Source: RYN-230 sp963768945
Lineage (GTDB): Bacteria; Actinomycetota; Actinomycetes; Streptosporangiales; Streptosporangiaceae
Direction: 5' to 3'
Length of the DNA: 64,000 nucleotides
Assembly: GCA_963768945.1 (NCBI GenBank)
Contig: CAVYJW010000003.1
Location: forward strand, 1-64,000
Under the pieces are notes generated by a model, which was not told the DNA's origin, did no database searches, and was given only the letters and a program-made list of their open reading frames with translations. Both the position numbers and the translations under genes were made by a program. Every line of letters begins with the position of its first letter. Within the stretch, counting starts at the first letter, position 1. Positions 43,815 to 51,790 of this stretch are shown piece by piece.

Positions 43815-44438
43815 TCATTCCACCTGCCTGCGCGGGGCCCGGATGAGCCTGGGCCCGCTCGGGTGCCGGGGCAGCGGATGCGGGCCGGGGGGAGGCGGTG
43901 TGAGCTGTGTGGAGAACAGGGCCCACACAACTTTCCCCATGGTGCCCGGTGTGGTGTAGCCCCAGTTGTCGCTGAGCGCGCAGATGATGTGCAGTCCGCG
44001 GCCGGTCTCGGCACCGGAACCAAGTGTTGCGGGTGCCGGGGCCGCCTCGCCCGGGTCGGCGACCGCGCACAGCACGCAGGGCCCGGGCTGGAGCAGGCCG
44101 AGCCGGACCGGCCAGCGGCGCCGGGGGCCGCGGGACCGTGGCTGGGCGTGCTGCAGCGCGTTGGTCACCAGCTCGGACACGACGATCGTGATGTCGTCGC
44201 TGCGTTCTGTCACGCCCCACCGCTGCAAGACGGCGATGGTGAAGTCCCGCGCTACGCGGACCGATCCGGCATGCACGCCGGGCGTGCACGTGGCGATCCG
44301 CGGCAGGCAGGCCCAGCCCATCGGGGCGGGATCTGGCGAGCGCGGCCAGTTCCTGCTCGCCAGGCCGGCCATCTCCACGGCCGGCGTCAGCCAGTGGCGG
44401 CCGGTGCTGCCCGCCAGGGGTATGGGGTGCGTTGTCAT
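43815..44438 (-). CDS. ATP-binding protein of the anti-sigma factor kinase type (HATPase_c)
   Basis: 207-aa protein with one GHKL ATPase domain. VARDFTIAVLQRWGV and DDITIVVSELVTNALQHAQP hold the N-box (E-N), VLCAVADPG the G1 region, and TGRGLHIICALSDNWGY the G2 region. This is the RsbW-like single-domain type abundant in actinomycetes, often acting as serine kinases on anti-sigma antagonists. ATG 44438 gives MTTHPIPLAGSTG; the frame is open upstream to 44597. It is the last gene of a minus-strand group of four (45691 to 43815). The sigma factor or antagonist it controls is not in the window. Confidence 0.82.
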   Translation of the reverse strand: MTTHPIPLAGSTGRHWLTPAVEMAGLASRNWPRSPDPAPMGWACLPRIATCTPGVHAGSVRVARDFTIAVLQRWGVTERSDDITIVVSELVTNALQHAQPRSRGPRRRWPVRLGLLQPGPCVLCAVADPGEAAPAPATLGSGAETGRGLHIICALSDNWGYTTPGTMGKVVWALFSTQLTPPPPGPHPLPRHPSGPRLIRAPRRQVE

Positions 44439-44448
44439 CGCTGCCGGC

Positions 44449-44655
44449 TCAGTCCCGGTGCGGCAGTGGCGCAACAGGCGCGCCTGCCTGTGTCCTGCCG
44501 GTGCGCCAGCGGCCGGGTTCCCCGGCGCTGTCATGGACCGCCGGCCACTCACCCCTATTCGCGTGCCCGCCCGGTGCCGTCGCCCGGCGGGCGTCATAAT
44601 CCCGCCGGGCTCCGGCCGCGTTCAGCACCGGGCAGGCCCGCAGTCCTCTGGTCAT
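44449..44655 (-). CDS. Small basic protein of unknown function
   Basis: 68-aa frame beginning MTRGLRACPVLNAAGARRDY. The ATG at 44655 is preceded by GAGGGGGAAACG, a good ribosome site, and its stop lies 10 nt before the ATPase start, so an operon is likely. The protein is rich in Arg, Gly and Ala with no visible domain. In such GC-rich DNA a chance open frame cannot be excluded. Confidence 0.45.
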   Translation of the reverse strand: MTRGLRACPVLNAAGARRDYDARRATAPGGHANRGEWPAVHDSAGEPGRWRTGRTQAGAPVAPLPHRD

Positions 44656-44732
44656 GTGCGTTTCCCCCTCACGTTCCTGCGTGCCCTCGCCACCGCAGTC
44701 AGCTCGCCAGCAGTTAGCTCGTCAGCCTGCGC

Positions 44733-45074
44733 CTATGGGTGATGACGCCATCGCGGGCCGACGCCAGCGAGCGGCCCCCTGCGGATCCGGGGCTCGCCGG
44801 TGCAGCCGGGGACATGCTTGCGGCATGTCATCCCGGCCAGGCACGCCGCCGCCACGGCGAGCACGGCAGCGACGGCGGGCATGGCGGATTTCGCCGTGAT
44901 GGCGTGGTGACGGCGGTCACGCGGATGGATTGGCGCCGCTTCACTGCCGGGCTGCCCGGTTCCCGGCGAGAACCGCAGCGGCCCCAGCCGGGGCTGTTGC
45001 CGCGGGAATGGTGTGCTGGCTCCGGTTGAGCGCGTCTGCTGGCCGGGCAGCGTCATAGCGGCTTCGATATTCAT
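44733..45074 (-). CDS. Small protein with one membrane helix
   Basis: 113-aa frame. The N-terminal 60 residues are polar and Pro/Gly-rich, and one hydrophobic helix (AMPAVAAVLAVAAACLAG, about residues 66-83) is followed by MTCRKHVPGC, a Cys/His/Lys-bearing segment. ATG 45074 overlaps the stop of the preceding gene (ATGA), supporting translation. No family is recognised. It could anchor the neighbouring regulator to the membrane, but that is speculation. Confidence 0.45.
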   Translation of the reverse strand: MNIEAAMTLPGQQTRSTGASTPFPRQQPRLGPLRFSPGTGQPGSEAAPIHPRDRRHHAITAKSAMPAVAAVLAVAAACLAGMTCRKHVPGCTGEPRIRRGPLAGVGPRWRHHP

Positions 45075-45691
45075 GGTGCAGTCCCGGATCCGGGGGCTGG
45101 TGGTGGATGGCCGCAGGCTGAGGGGCCGGGATCCCGCCTGGCCGCGCTGCCGGCGGTGCGATGGTTGCGCATGGCGGCGGTCATCAGGTGCGCACTGGCG
45201 ATGGCGGTGTCCCGGTCCCACAGCGCAACCGGGCAGGAAGCCCGGAAACCGGGGCTGCGCTGCTGGCACTGGGGGCAAGCCAGCCGGCCGAGGGCGTCCA
45301 CGCGCCAGCCGGCCAAGATCGCGCGGGCGTGGATGTCGGCCTCGCCAAGCGCTGCCGGATCGCCGTGATGGGAGATGCAGGAACCCATCTCGCACCACGC
45401 GATCGGTATCCGCAGCTGGTCGCCGATCACCGCCCGCTCCGTCACCCCGGCGCAGGCCCTCACCTCGGCCAGCCCGGCGCAGGCCGTCATCTCGGCGCAG
45501 GCACTGGTCTCGGCGCTCGCAGTGAACCAGTCCGCAGGCGGGGCAACGGCGGCGGATTCAGGTGTGGGGCTGCCGTCGCCGGCTGGCTCGGCACGGCTGT
45601 CGTCACGCAGCTCGGCGATCCAGTCGTTCATCTGATGCCAGTCGCTAATCTCGGCCGAGCAGGCATCATCTTGCCGGATCTTGATCTTCAT
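45071..45691 (-). CDS. Conserved-type hypothetical protein with a C-terminal cysteine motif
   Basis: 206-aa protein. The first residues (MKIKIRQDDACSAEISDWHQ) are followed by a Glu/Ala-rich spacer containing several Cys in ACAEMTACAGL-like repeats. A better-ordered segment follows: IPIAWCEMGSCISHHGDPAA, ILAGWRVDALGRLACPQCQQ. The CxxxxC-HH and CPQC groups could bind one zinc ion. GGAGGG lies just before ATG 45691. It leads a four-gene minus-strand group ending with an anti-sigma-type ATPase. Function unknown. Confidence 0.65.
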   Translation of the reverse strand: MKIKIRQDDACSAEISDWHQMNDWIAELRDDSRAEPAGDGSPTPESAAVAPPADWFTASAETSACAEMTACAGLAEVRACAGVTERAVIGDQLRIPIAWCEMGSCISHHGDPAALGEADIHARAILAGWRVDALGRLACPQCQQRSPGFRASCPVALWDRDTAIASAHLMTAAMRNHRTAGSAARRDPGPSACGHPPPAPGSGTAP

Positions 45692-46331
45692 GCGCAGCCC
45701 TCCGGTGCAGCTGGGGGGTGAGCTGCCGTGAACTGCCTCGAGAACAAGCACGTGCGCTGGGAGAGAGCGCCGGACGCCTCTGCGCGTCCTGGGCGTGCCG
45801 GGCGCCGGTGGTGCCAGCGCGGCCGGCCGTGGTCATGCCAGGCCGCTGATCATCTCCCAGCACCAGGGAAAGGCGACCCGCCGGTAGGCAGCGCCTGGTC
45901 CCCCGTGCATGCACGCCATCATGACGCTGTCCCCTCCCGTTCAAAGCTCCCGGGCTCACCGTCTCTGGGTCCTCGAAGCCCCACGGTCCTGGGCCCGGAT
46001 CACAGCCGGATAACCAAACGGTGAACGTTCAGCTCATCTATGAGCCATTACGGCGTGGCGTGTGGACAGCGTCATTTTCCCCCTATGCACAGGATGTGGA
46101 TAGTATTCTCCCAGGTAACGGACCTGCCATATGCTGGGCCGTCCCCGGAATCCCCAGCATTGCCCCGCGTGCGCACAGCTGCGCTGCACATTTACACAAG
46201 TCATCCACAGGTTTGTGCACAGAGAAGCCTGCCCGCCGGCCGACGGGAAATTGCCTGCCGGGCAGCAGGCCGCGCCCGCCTGGGCACGCTTGCTCTTGAG
46301 AATGCAATGACCAGCCACGGATGAACCGACT
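45692..46331. other. Non-coding stretch with DnaA-box-like sites
   Basis: No convincing gene is seen. The first part is the promoter region of the minus-strand operon. The second part (46061-46221) holds the cluster of DnaA-box-like 9-mers described separately and is richer in A and T than its surroundings. Confidence 0.5.
46061..46221 (+). other. Cluster of DnaA-box-like 9-mers, possible replication-origin relic
   Basis: Four sites match the actinomycete DnaA box TTGTCCACA/TTATCCACA at 8 of 9 positions: TGTGGACAG (46061, reverse), TGTGGATAG (46095, reverse), TCATCCACA (46201) and TTGTGCACA (46213). Further TGCACA-type near matches lie between. They sit in an AT-richer gap. This may be the relic of a plasmid-type origin carried by the island. 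DnaA could also act as a regulator here. Confidence 0.4.
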
Positions 46332-46652
46332 TCAGCTGGCCGATACCGTGCCACGCAGGTCCAGCGACACCCCCGCGCCCGCGAGCCGCACCGACAGCCG
46401 CGCCCCCCACACCGCCTCATACGACGACGCGCTGATGTTGATCCACACCAGCGCCGCCACCGTCATCGCGACCAGCACCGCGGCGCTGCCCGTCTCCGTG
46501 CGCAAGAACACCCGCAGCGGCGTCTGCAGGCTCCGCGCCCACGCGGCACGGCCCGACAGAGCACGAGCGGTCGGAGGGGGGCGATCCTCGGTCACGGCTT
46601 CCTCGCTCGTGGCCTGGACCGTGGCGCCGGAGCATCCCGTGATCGGAGGCAT
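46332..46652 (-). pseudogene. nhaA: Na+/H+ antiporter NhaA, N-terminal fragment
   Basis: PLRVFLRTETGSAAVLVAMT, VAALVWINISASSYEAVWGA and RLSVRLAGAGVSLDLR are the first cytoplasmic segment and first helix of actinomycete NhaA. The protein then ends with GTVSAS and a stop, so the remaining helices are missing. ATG 46652 is a plausible original start. The C-terminal end of an NhaA-thioredoxin gene is found 4.1 kb further along the same strand. Confidence 0.7.
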
Positions 46653-46963
46653 GGCCTGTCTAGCTGGCGTCCCGGCGTCCGCACGGCGGAATGGTCATAG
46701 TAGCCACGACGGGGCGGTGCGGTACTGCAGGCAGGGCGCCAATTGCCGACCGGGCTGGGATTGCCGTGTTGTCCGCGATGTTCGGGAGGCCCTTACTTCG
46801 CACATAGGTGCATTCCGCCCGATCCGGGGGTCGTTCTGTGCGGGACTTATCCAGACACCTGCGTCAAAGGCCCCGGGCCCGCTAAATTTGCCGCAGGTGT
46901 GCTGGGAAGCCTGGTCGGCGTTTGATTACGCACGTCGTGCGCGGGAGGGGGCGGGGACCGGTC
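46653..46963. other. Intergenic stretch between divergent nhaA fragment and membrane pseudogene
   Basis: No gene or clear regulatory motif is recognised. It should contain the promoters of both flanking genes. Confidence 0.35.
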
Positions 46964-48599
46964 ATGGAGGCACACATCACCTCGAGCACATCCCGGGAAC
47001 AGGTCACGGAGTGGGCGCAGTCCCCGGGCGGCACGCTGGTGGACGGCCGGACCGAGGCGGACCGGCCGGACCGGCCTACCCGGTGGCGCATGCCCGGCGG
47101 GTGGCCGCTACTGCCGGTGCTCATCGTCCAGGCCTTACTGACGCTCCGGCTGCTCCGAGCGGACACGGCGTACCAGGGCGAGGCCCTGGATCTGTGGGCC
47201 GGGCACCTGCAGTGGGCGAACTGGCTGCACGGTACGGCCATCCCGCCGTTCCCGTACTACTTCTCGGGCGCCCCGGTGATCTACCCGCCCCTCGGCGCGG
47301 CCGCGGACCAGCGCAGGAGGCCTGGCCGGGGCCCGGGTCCTGTCGCTGGTCTTCATGCTCGGGGCGACCACGCTGCTGTGGAGCACTGCCCGGCGGCGCT
47401 ACGGGCGGCGGGCCGCGTTCTTCGCGGCCGCGCTGTTCGCCGTGCTGGGACCCACCCTGCACCTCGGCGCGTTCGCCACCTACGACGCGCTGTCCCTGTT
47501 CTTCGTCGCCCTCGCCGCCTGGTGCGTGCTGCGGGCCGGGGACCATGGAGTGGCACCGGGCCGCATGGTCGCGGCGGGCGCTGCCCTGGCGCTGGCGAAC
47601 GCCACGTCGTACTCCACGATCCTGTTCGACCTGCTCCTGCTGATGCTGGTGGTGCTGGCCGCGTTCCCGGCGCCGGGCGGCCGGGTCGCGCTCCGGCGTG
47701 CCGCCACCCTGCTGGCCACGGTGATCATCTGCCTGGGCGCGGGACTGCTGATCGGCGGGACCAACTACCTGAACGGGTTCAAGGCGACCATCCTGACCCC
47801 GGTGGCGCACACGAGCTCGCCGCTGTCCGTGCTGTCCAGCACCTGGTACTGGGCGGGCATCCTCGTCGTCCTGGCCGTATGCGGCGTCGTTATCAGCGCC
47901 GTGCGGCGGGAGGGGCGGGCCCAGACCTGGCTGCTGGCCGTCCTGGCCGCCGCCGCGATCCTGGGCCCAGCCGAGCAGGCCTGGCTGCACACCGCCGCGC
48001 TGCTGAACGAGCACGTGGGCCTGGGAGCCTGGTTCGCAGCCATCGCCGCCGGCTACGCCGCGGACCGGTTCATCGCGGCCGCGCCGGCCGGGCGGGAGCA
48101 GGCGGTCATCAGCGCGACCTGCGTGATCGCGCTGGTGTTCCCGGTGTACCTGGGCGCGGTGCAGTCGCAGGCGTTCGCGACAAGCTGGCCCAACGCGACC
48201 GCGTTCATCGCGGTGCTGCGGCCGCTGGCCGCCCACAGCACCGGGCCGCTGCTGGTGGAAGACCCCGCGATCGCCAAGTACTACCTGCCCTCGGGCAGCC
48301 AGTGGCGGCGCTGGTCCAGCACCCGCAACATCACCCTGACCTCCGGGGCCAGCACCGGCACCACAGCAGGCATCATCGCAGCGGGTAACGCCGCGACCTT
48401 CGCCTACTACATCGCCCACGGCTACTTCGCCTACGTGGCCCTCAACTTCACCGACACCACCGGACTGGACCACGGCCTGGCCACCGAGTTGCACCACAAC
48501 CCCCGCTACCACACCATCGGCGTCGTCCCTTACGGCACCGAGGTCAAGCCCGTCGGCCAGGGCACGTACGTGATCTGGAAATACGAGCCGCACCGGTAA
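46964..48599 (+). pseudogene. Polytopic glycosyltransferase-like membrane protein, frameshifted
   Basis: The start frame gives an N-terminal cytoplasmic part and one helix (WPLLPVLIVQALLTLRLL), then DTAYQGEALDLWAGH and YYFSGAPVIYPPLGA. After a one-base shift near 47312 the next frame continues GGLAGARVLSLVFMLGATTL with about nine more helices to 48599. The early DxxYxGE..., YPPLG pattern is typical of GT39/GT-C-type glycosyltransferases that use lipid-linked sugars. The 1636-nt length is one base over a full codon count. It is the last gene before the tRNA-Leu. Either recent decay or a sequencing error is possible. Confidence 0.7.
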
Positions 48600-48665
48600 G
48601 CGCATCAGGGCTCCCCGCCCGCACCGGACCGCAGACGATCTTGCTGCCCGCCACACTCCACACCC

Positions 48666-48697
48666 GAGCAATGTGGGGATACGGGTCGTGTCCGAGG
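48666..48697 (+). repeat. Right copy of 32-bp direct repeat, candidate attR
   Basis: Identical over 32 bp to 10463-10494. It overlaps the 3' end of tRNA-Leu by 9 bp, and the rest extends to the left (downstream of the tRNA). Confidence 0.7.
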
Positions 48698-48774
48698 GGG
48701 GACTTGAACCCCCATGCCCCTTTCAGGGCACTAGCACCTCAAGCTAGCGCGTCTGCCTATTCCGCCACCCGGAC
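48689..48774 (-). tRNA. tRNA-Leu (anticodon GAG)
   Basis: Complete class II tRNA of 86 nt. Acceptor strands GTCCGGG and CTCGGAC pair, the anticodon stem CTAGC/GCTAG encloses TTGAGGT (anticodon GAG), a long variable arm (GCCCTGAAAGGGGC) follows, and the T-arm GGGGG TTCAAGT CCCCC closes it. CCA is not encoded. Its 3' end is overlapped by the 32-bp repeat and is copied as fragments at 10.46, 16.19 and 16.29 kb, so it serves as an integration site while staying intact. Confidence 0.97.
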
Positions 48775-49292
48775 GTATGCCAGACCACGGTACCTCCCGG
48801 GTCGGCCGCCTCACGATAGCAAATCCTGCCGCGTCCGGCGAAGCAGCCGGCCGCCGCGCTGCCCCAGCCTCAGCCTCCGAGTGGTGATCAACTTTTGCCT
48901 GCGCATCCCCAGCCGCGCCCTAACTAACCCAGTTCCCGGACCGGCCCCTCCCGGAGTCGCATCGCCGTAACAGTGGTGCGACCCCATCGGCATGGTTGTG
49001 GCGCTGGTGCCGTTGGGCGGCCAGTGCGGCCCGAAGAGATGCCGGACAGTCGTTGGGTGCCCAGGCCCCGCCGGTCCCGTCCCCCCGTCCCCCCGTCCCC
49101 CCGCCCCGCCGAGCCCGGACACACGCACAACCCATTGCCACGACGCGAGTGACCCACCACCTGCCCTGCCCCCGACGATCCACAGCGCGCCGCCCCGGCC
49201 CCCAAAGAGAAGACCGGCCTCTCGGCCGCCCGGGCTCTCGGCTACCCGGGCCTCTCGGCCGCCCGGGAGGCCTGAGGTGCGACCATGGGGTG
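48775..49292. other. Intergenic region with C-rich tracts
   Basis: No gene is seen. A run of CCCCCGTC units (about 49079-49105) is simple-sequence DNA. The region should contain the promoters of tRNA-Leu and of the M20 peptidase gene. Confidence 0.45.
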
Positions 49293-50714
49293 ATGACGCA
49301 GACGCCAGCCACCTCGGGCCACCACAACATCACCGCTCAGGACGAGGTCGCCGGCCTGTGCAGCGACCTGATCAGGATCGACACCTCCAACCGGGGCGAC
49401 AACGCGGGCCCGGGCGAACGCCGGGCGGCTGAGCACGTGGCCGCGCTCCTCGCGGAGGTCGGCCTGGAGCCGACCGTGCTGGATTCCGCGCCCGGCCGGA
49501 CCAGCGTGGTGACCCGCATCGCGGGCGAGCACCCCGACAGGCCCGCCCTGCTCATCCACGGCCACCTCGACGTGGTCCCCGCGGACGCGGCGGACTGGCA
49601 GGTCAACCCCTTCTCCGGCCACATCGGCACCGCAGCCGACGTCGGCGCCGGCGGCGCCGAAAGGACCACAGGCATCGCCAGCCCTCAAAGCACCGGCACC
49701 AGCACCAGCGCCGGCGATGAAGCCTGCGTCTGGGGCCGCGGCGCCGTGGATATGAAGGACATGGACGCGATGATCCTCGCCGTGGTCCGCCAACGGTTGC
49801 GTGAGGGCCGCCGTCCGCCCCGCGATGTGGTCCTGGCCTTCCTGGCCGACGAGGAGGCGGGTGGTGCCTACGGTGCCAGGTACCTGGTCGACAACCATCC
49901 TGGCCTGTTCGAGGGTGTCACCGAGGCGGTAGGAGAGGTCGGCGGGTTCAGTGTCACACTCGGCGGCCAGCGCCTCTACCTGATCCAGACGGCCGAGAAG
50001 GGCATGGCCTGGCTCAAGCTGACCGCGCGCGGCACCGCCGGGCACGGCTCGATGCTGCAACCGGACAACGCGGTCACCGAACTGGCCGAGACCGTGGCGC
50101 GGATCGGGCGGCACGAATGGCCGGTGCGACTCACTCCGGCGGTCGAGGCCTTCCTGGCCGAGGCCTGTACCGCGCTCGGCATCGAGTACGGACCGGAGGC
50201 CTATCGTCAGGTCATCGACAAGATCGGGTCGCTGTCCCGGCTCACCGGAGCCACCCTGCGCAACACCCTTAACCCCACCGTCCTCAAGGCGGGATACAAG
50301 GTCAACGTCGTTCCCCAGATCGCCACCGCCGACGTGGACGGCCGCTTCCTTCCGGGTCACGAGGACGAGTTCTTCGCCGAGGTGGACAGCCTGCTCGGCC
50401 CGGGCGTCCGGCGCGAGTTCATCCACCATGACATCGCCCTGGAGACCACGTTCGACGGCGACCTGTGCGACGCGATGACCGCGGCCCTGCTGGCCGAGGA
50501 TCCCGGGGCCAGGGTCGTTCCCTACTGCCTCTCTGGCGGGACCGATGCGAAGTCGTTCAGCCGGCTCGGCATCCGCTGCTTCGGGTTCGCCCCGTTGCGG
50601 CTCCCGGCGGACCTGGACTTCTCCGGCATGTTCCACGGCGTGGACGAGCGCGTGCCGGTGACTGCGCTCCAGTTCGGCACGCGCGTCCTGGATGGCTTCC
50701 TCGACCGCTGCTAG
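49293..50714 (+). CDS. M20 family metallopeptidase
   Basis: 473-aa di-zinc exopeptidase/deacylase of the ArgE/DapE/CPG2 type. Metal-site motifs: LIHGHLDVVPAD (His, Asp), WGRGAVDMKDMDA (bridging Asp), DEEAGGAYGA (catalytic Glu and metal Glu). The dimerisation domain begins at KLTARGTAGHGSM, and GGTDAKSF and MFHGVDERVP complete the site. ATG 49293 is the first good start; no strong ribosome site is seen. Between GHIG and CVWGRGAVD there is an unusual 25-30-residue Gly/Ser/Thr-rich insertion (ADVGAGGAERTTGIASPQST). It is probably cytosolic, since no signal is seen. Substrate unknown: small peptide or acylated amino acid. Confidence 0.9.
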   Translation: MTQTPATSGHHNITAQDEVAGLCSDLIRIDTSNRGDNAGPGERRAAEHVAALLAEVGLEPTVLDSAPGRTSVVTRIAGEHPDRPALLIHGHLDVVPADAADWQVNPFSGHIGTAADVGAGGAERTTGIASPQSTGTSTSAGDEACVWGRGAVDMKDMDAMILAVVRQRLREGRRPPRDVVLAFLADEEAGGAYGARYLVDNHPGLFEGVTEAVGEVGGFSVTLGGQRLYLIQTAEKGMAWLKLTARGTAGHGSMLQPDNAVTELAETVARIGRHEWPVRLTPAVEAFLAEACTALGIEYGPEAYRQVIDKIGSLSRLTGATLRNTLNPTVLKAGYKVNVVPQIATADVDGRFLPGHEDEFFAEVDSLLGPGVRREFIHHDIALETTFDGDLCDAMTAALLAEDPGARVVPYCLSGGTDAKSFSRLGIRCFGFAPLRLPADLDFSGMFHGVDERVPVTALQFGTRVLDGFLDRC

Positions 50715-51305
50715 CCACCCCGCCCGCACCAGAACCCCCCCGCCCGCACCAGACCCCCCCCGCCGAACCACTTTTTCACCCGATCACCTGATGCACACAC
50801 ACGGTAGTGTTATCGTGACGCATTGTGTGAGGCTGTCCACCCCGGGGGGAGCAGTAAATCCGGCAAGCCCTGTCTGGCCAGCCCGCACAGCACCGGTAAC
50901 GGCGAGGAATGTCGCCTGCTGATCTGGAGCCGGAGAACGACCGGGGGCCGCGCGCGAAAACCCGCGTGAGACGCGGGTAGGGCGCGACGCGGCCGGGCCC
51001 TGCCGGCGCCCGGAGCTGTGGAAGATCGCTGTGACCGGCGTGGCCACCCCGCCAGGCGGCCACGGCCAGCGGAAGCTGCCCCCCGCAGTGCCCCCGGCCG
51101 TGGCCGCCGCCGCTCCCCGGACGGAGATGTGCGTCACAGAGCCCGCACGTCAAAACCGAGAACCTCAAGAGCCGCAACGGTCTGTCCGCCCCACCGCCCC
51201 ACCAGCCGCAAGGGTCGCGGGAGACGGCCAGCACCGCCGCGCGCCGTCACGGCCTGCGCGCGCCGCATCGCCCCAGGCGCCGGGGGTCTGGCGGGCAAGC
51301 GGTGG
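50715..51305. other. Intergenic region without recognisable gene
   Basis: C-rich simple repeats follow the peptidase stop (50717-50765). GTGTGTGCATCAGG and a short AT-rich patch (about 50788-50825) may be a promoter. I see no supported reading frame. Confidence 0.4.
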
Positions 51306-51491
51306 TCAAAAGGTCAGTACGGGGCGTATGATCGGCCGCCGCAGGGTGACCTTCCTGCTGCCGTCCGCATACAGGCTGAGCCTGGCCAGTTCCCAGTCGC
51401 CGTACTCAGCATGGTCCGTCAGCAGGCGCCGGGCGTCGTCACGTGACGTTCCTCGCGGCAGGTACAGCTCGAGGTAGGTGTAGTCGGCCAT
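51306..51491 (-). CDS. DUF5703 family protein
   Basis: 61-aa protein beginning MADYTYLELYLPRGTSRDDA and continuing LLTDHAEYGDWELARLSLYA and RKVTLRRPIIRP. This is the standard DUF5703 pattern found across actinomycetes. ATG 51491 is chosen because AAGGGGTG lies directly upstream. No activity is known; the short strand-helix-strand layout suggests a small compact domain. It is divergent from topA. Confidence 0.85.
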   Translation of the reverse strand: MADYTYLELYLPRGTSRDDARRLLTDHAEYGDWELARLSLYADGSRKVTLRRPIIRPVLTF

Positions 51492-51790
51492 CACCCCTTA
51501 TTGTGCGCGGTGTACGCGGAGGTTCAATCGGCAGTGGCGAAATATTCGCCGGCCCGGCTGTCCGGGGCATGCGGGGCGGGTAAGGGAACACCCACGCCGG
51601 CCCAGGGAGTTGAAGAGAGACAGGGCCGCGGTTGGGCAGGCGGGGATTTAGGAAGCACACTTGGCCAAGAAGGCCCGGGCAATCCCAGGGTCTAGCAGGT
51701 TGAGGGTTGGCAGGCCGTGGGTTCCAGAAGCAGGATCGAGCAACAGACAAGACCGGGCCGGGCATAGGCGCCGGGCTAGAAGGTGAATGC

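Noticed and set aside
49079..49110. CCCCCGTC tandem units as a CRISPR-like array
   Set aside because: Units are 7-8 bp with no spacers; simple-sequence DNA. No CRISPR array or cas gene was seen anywhere in the window.
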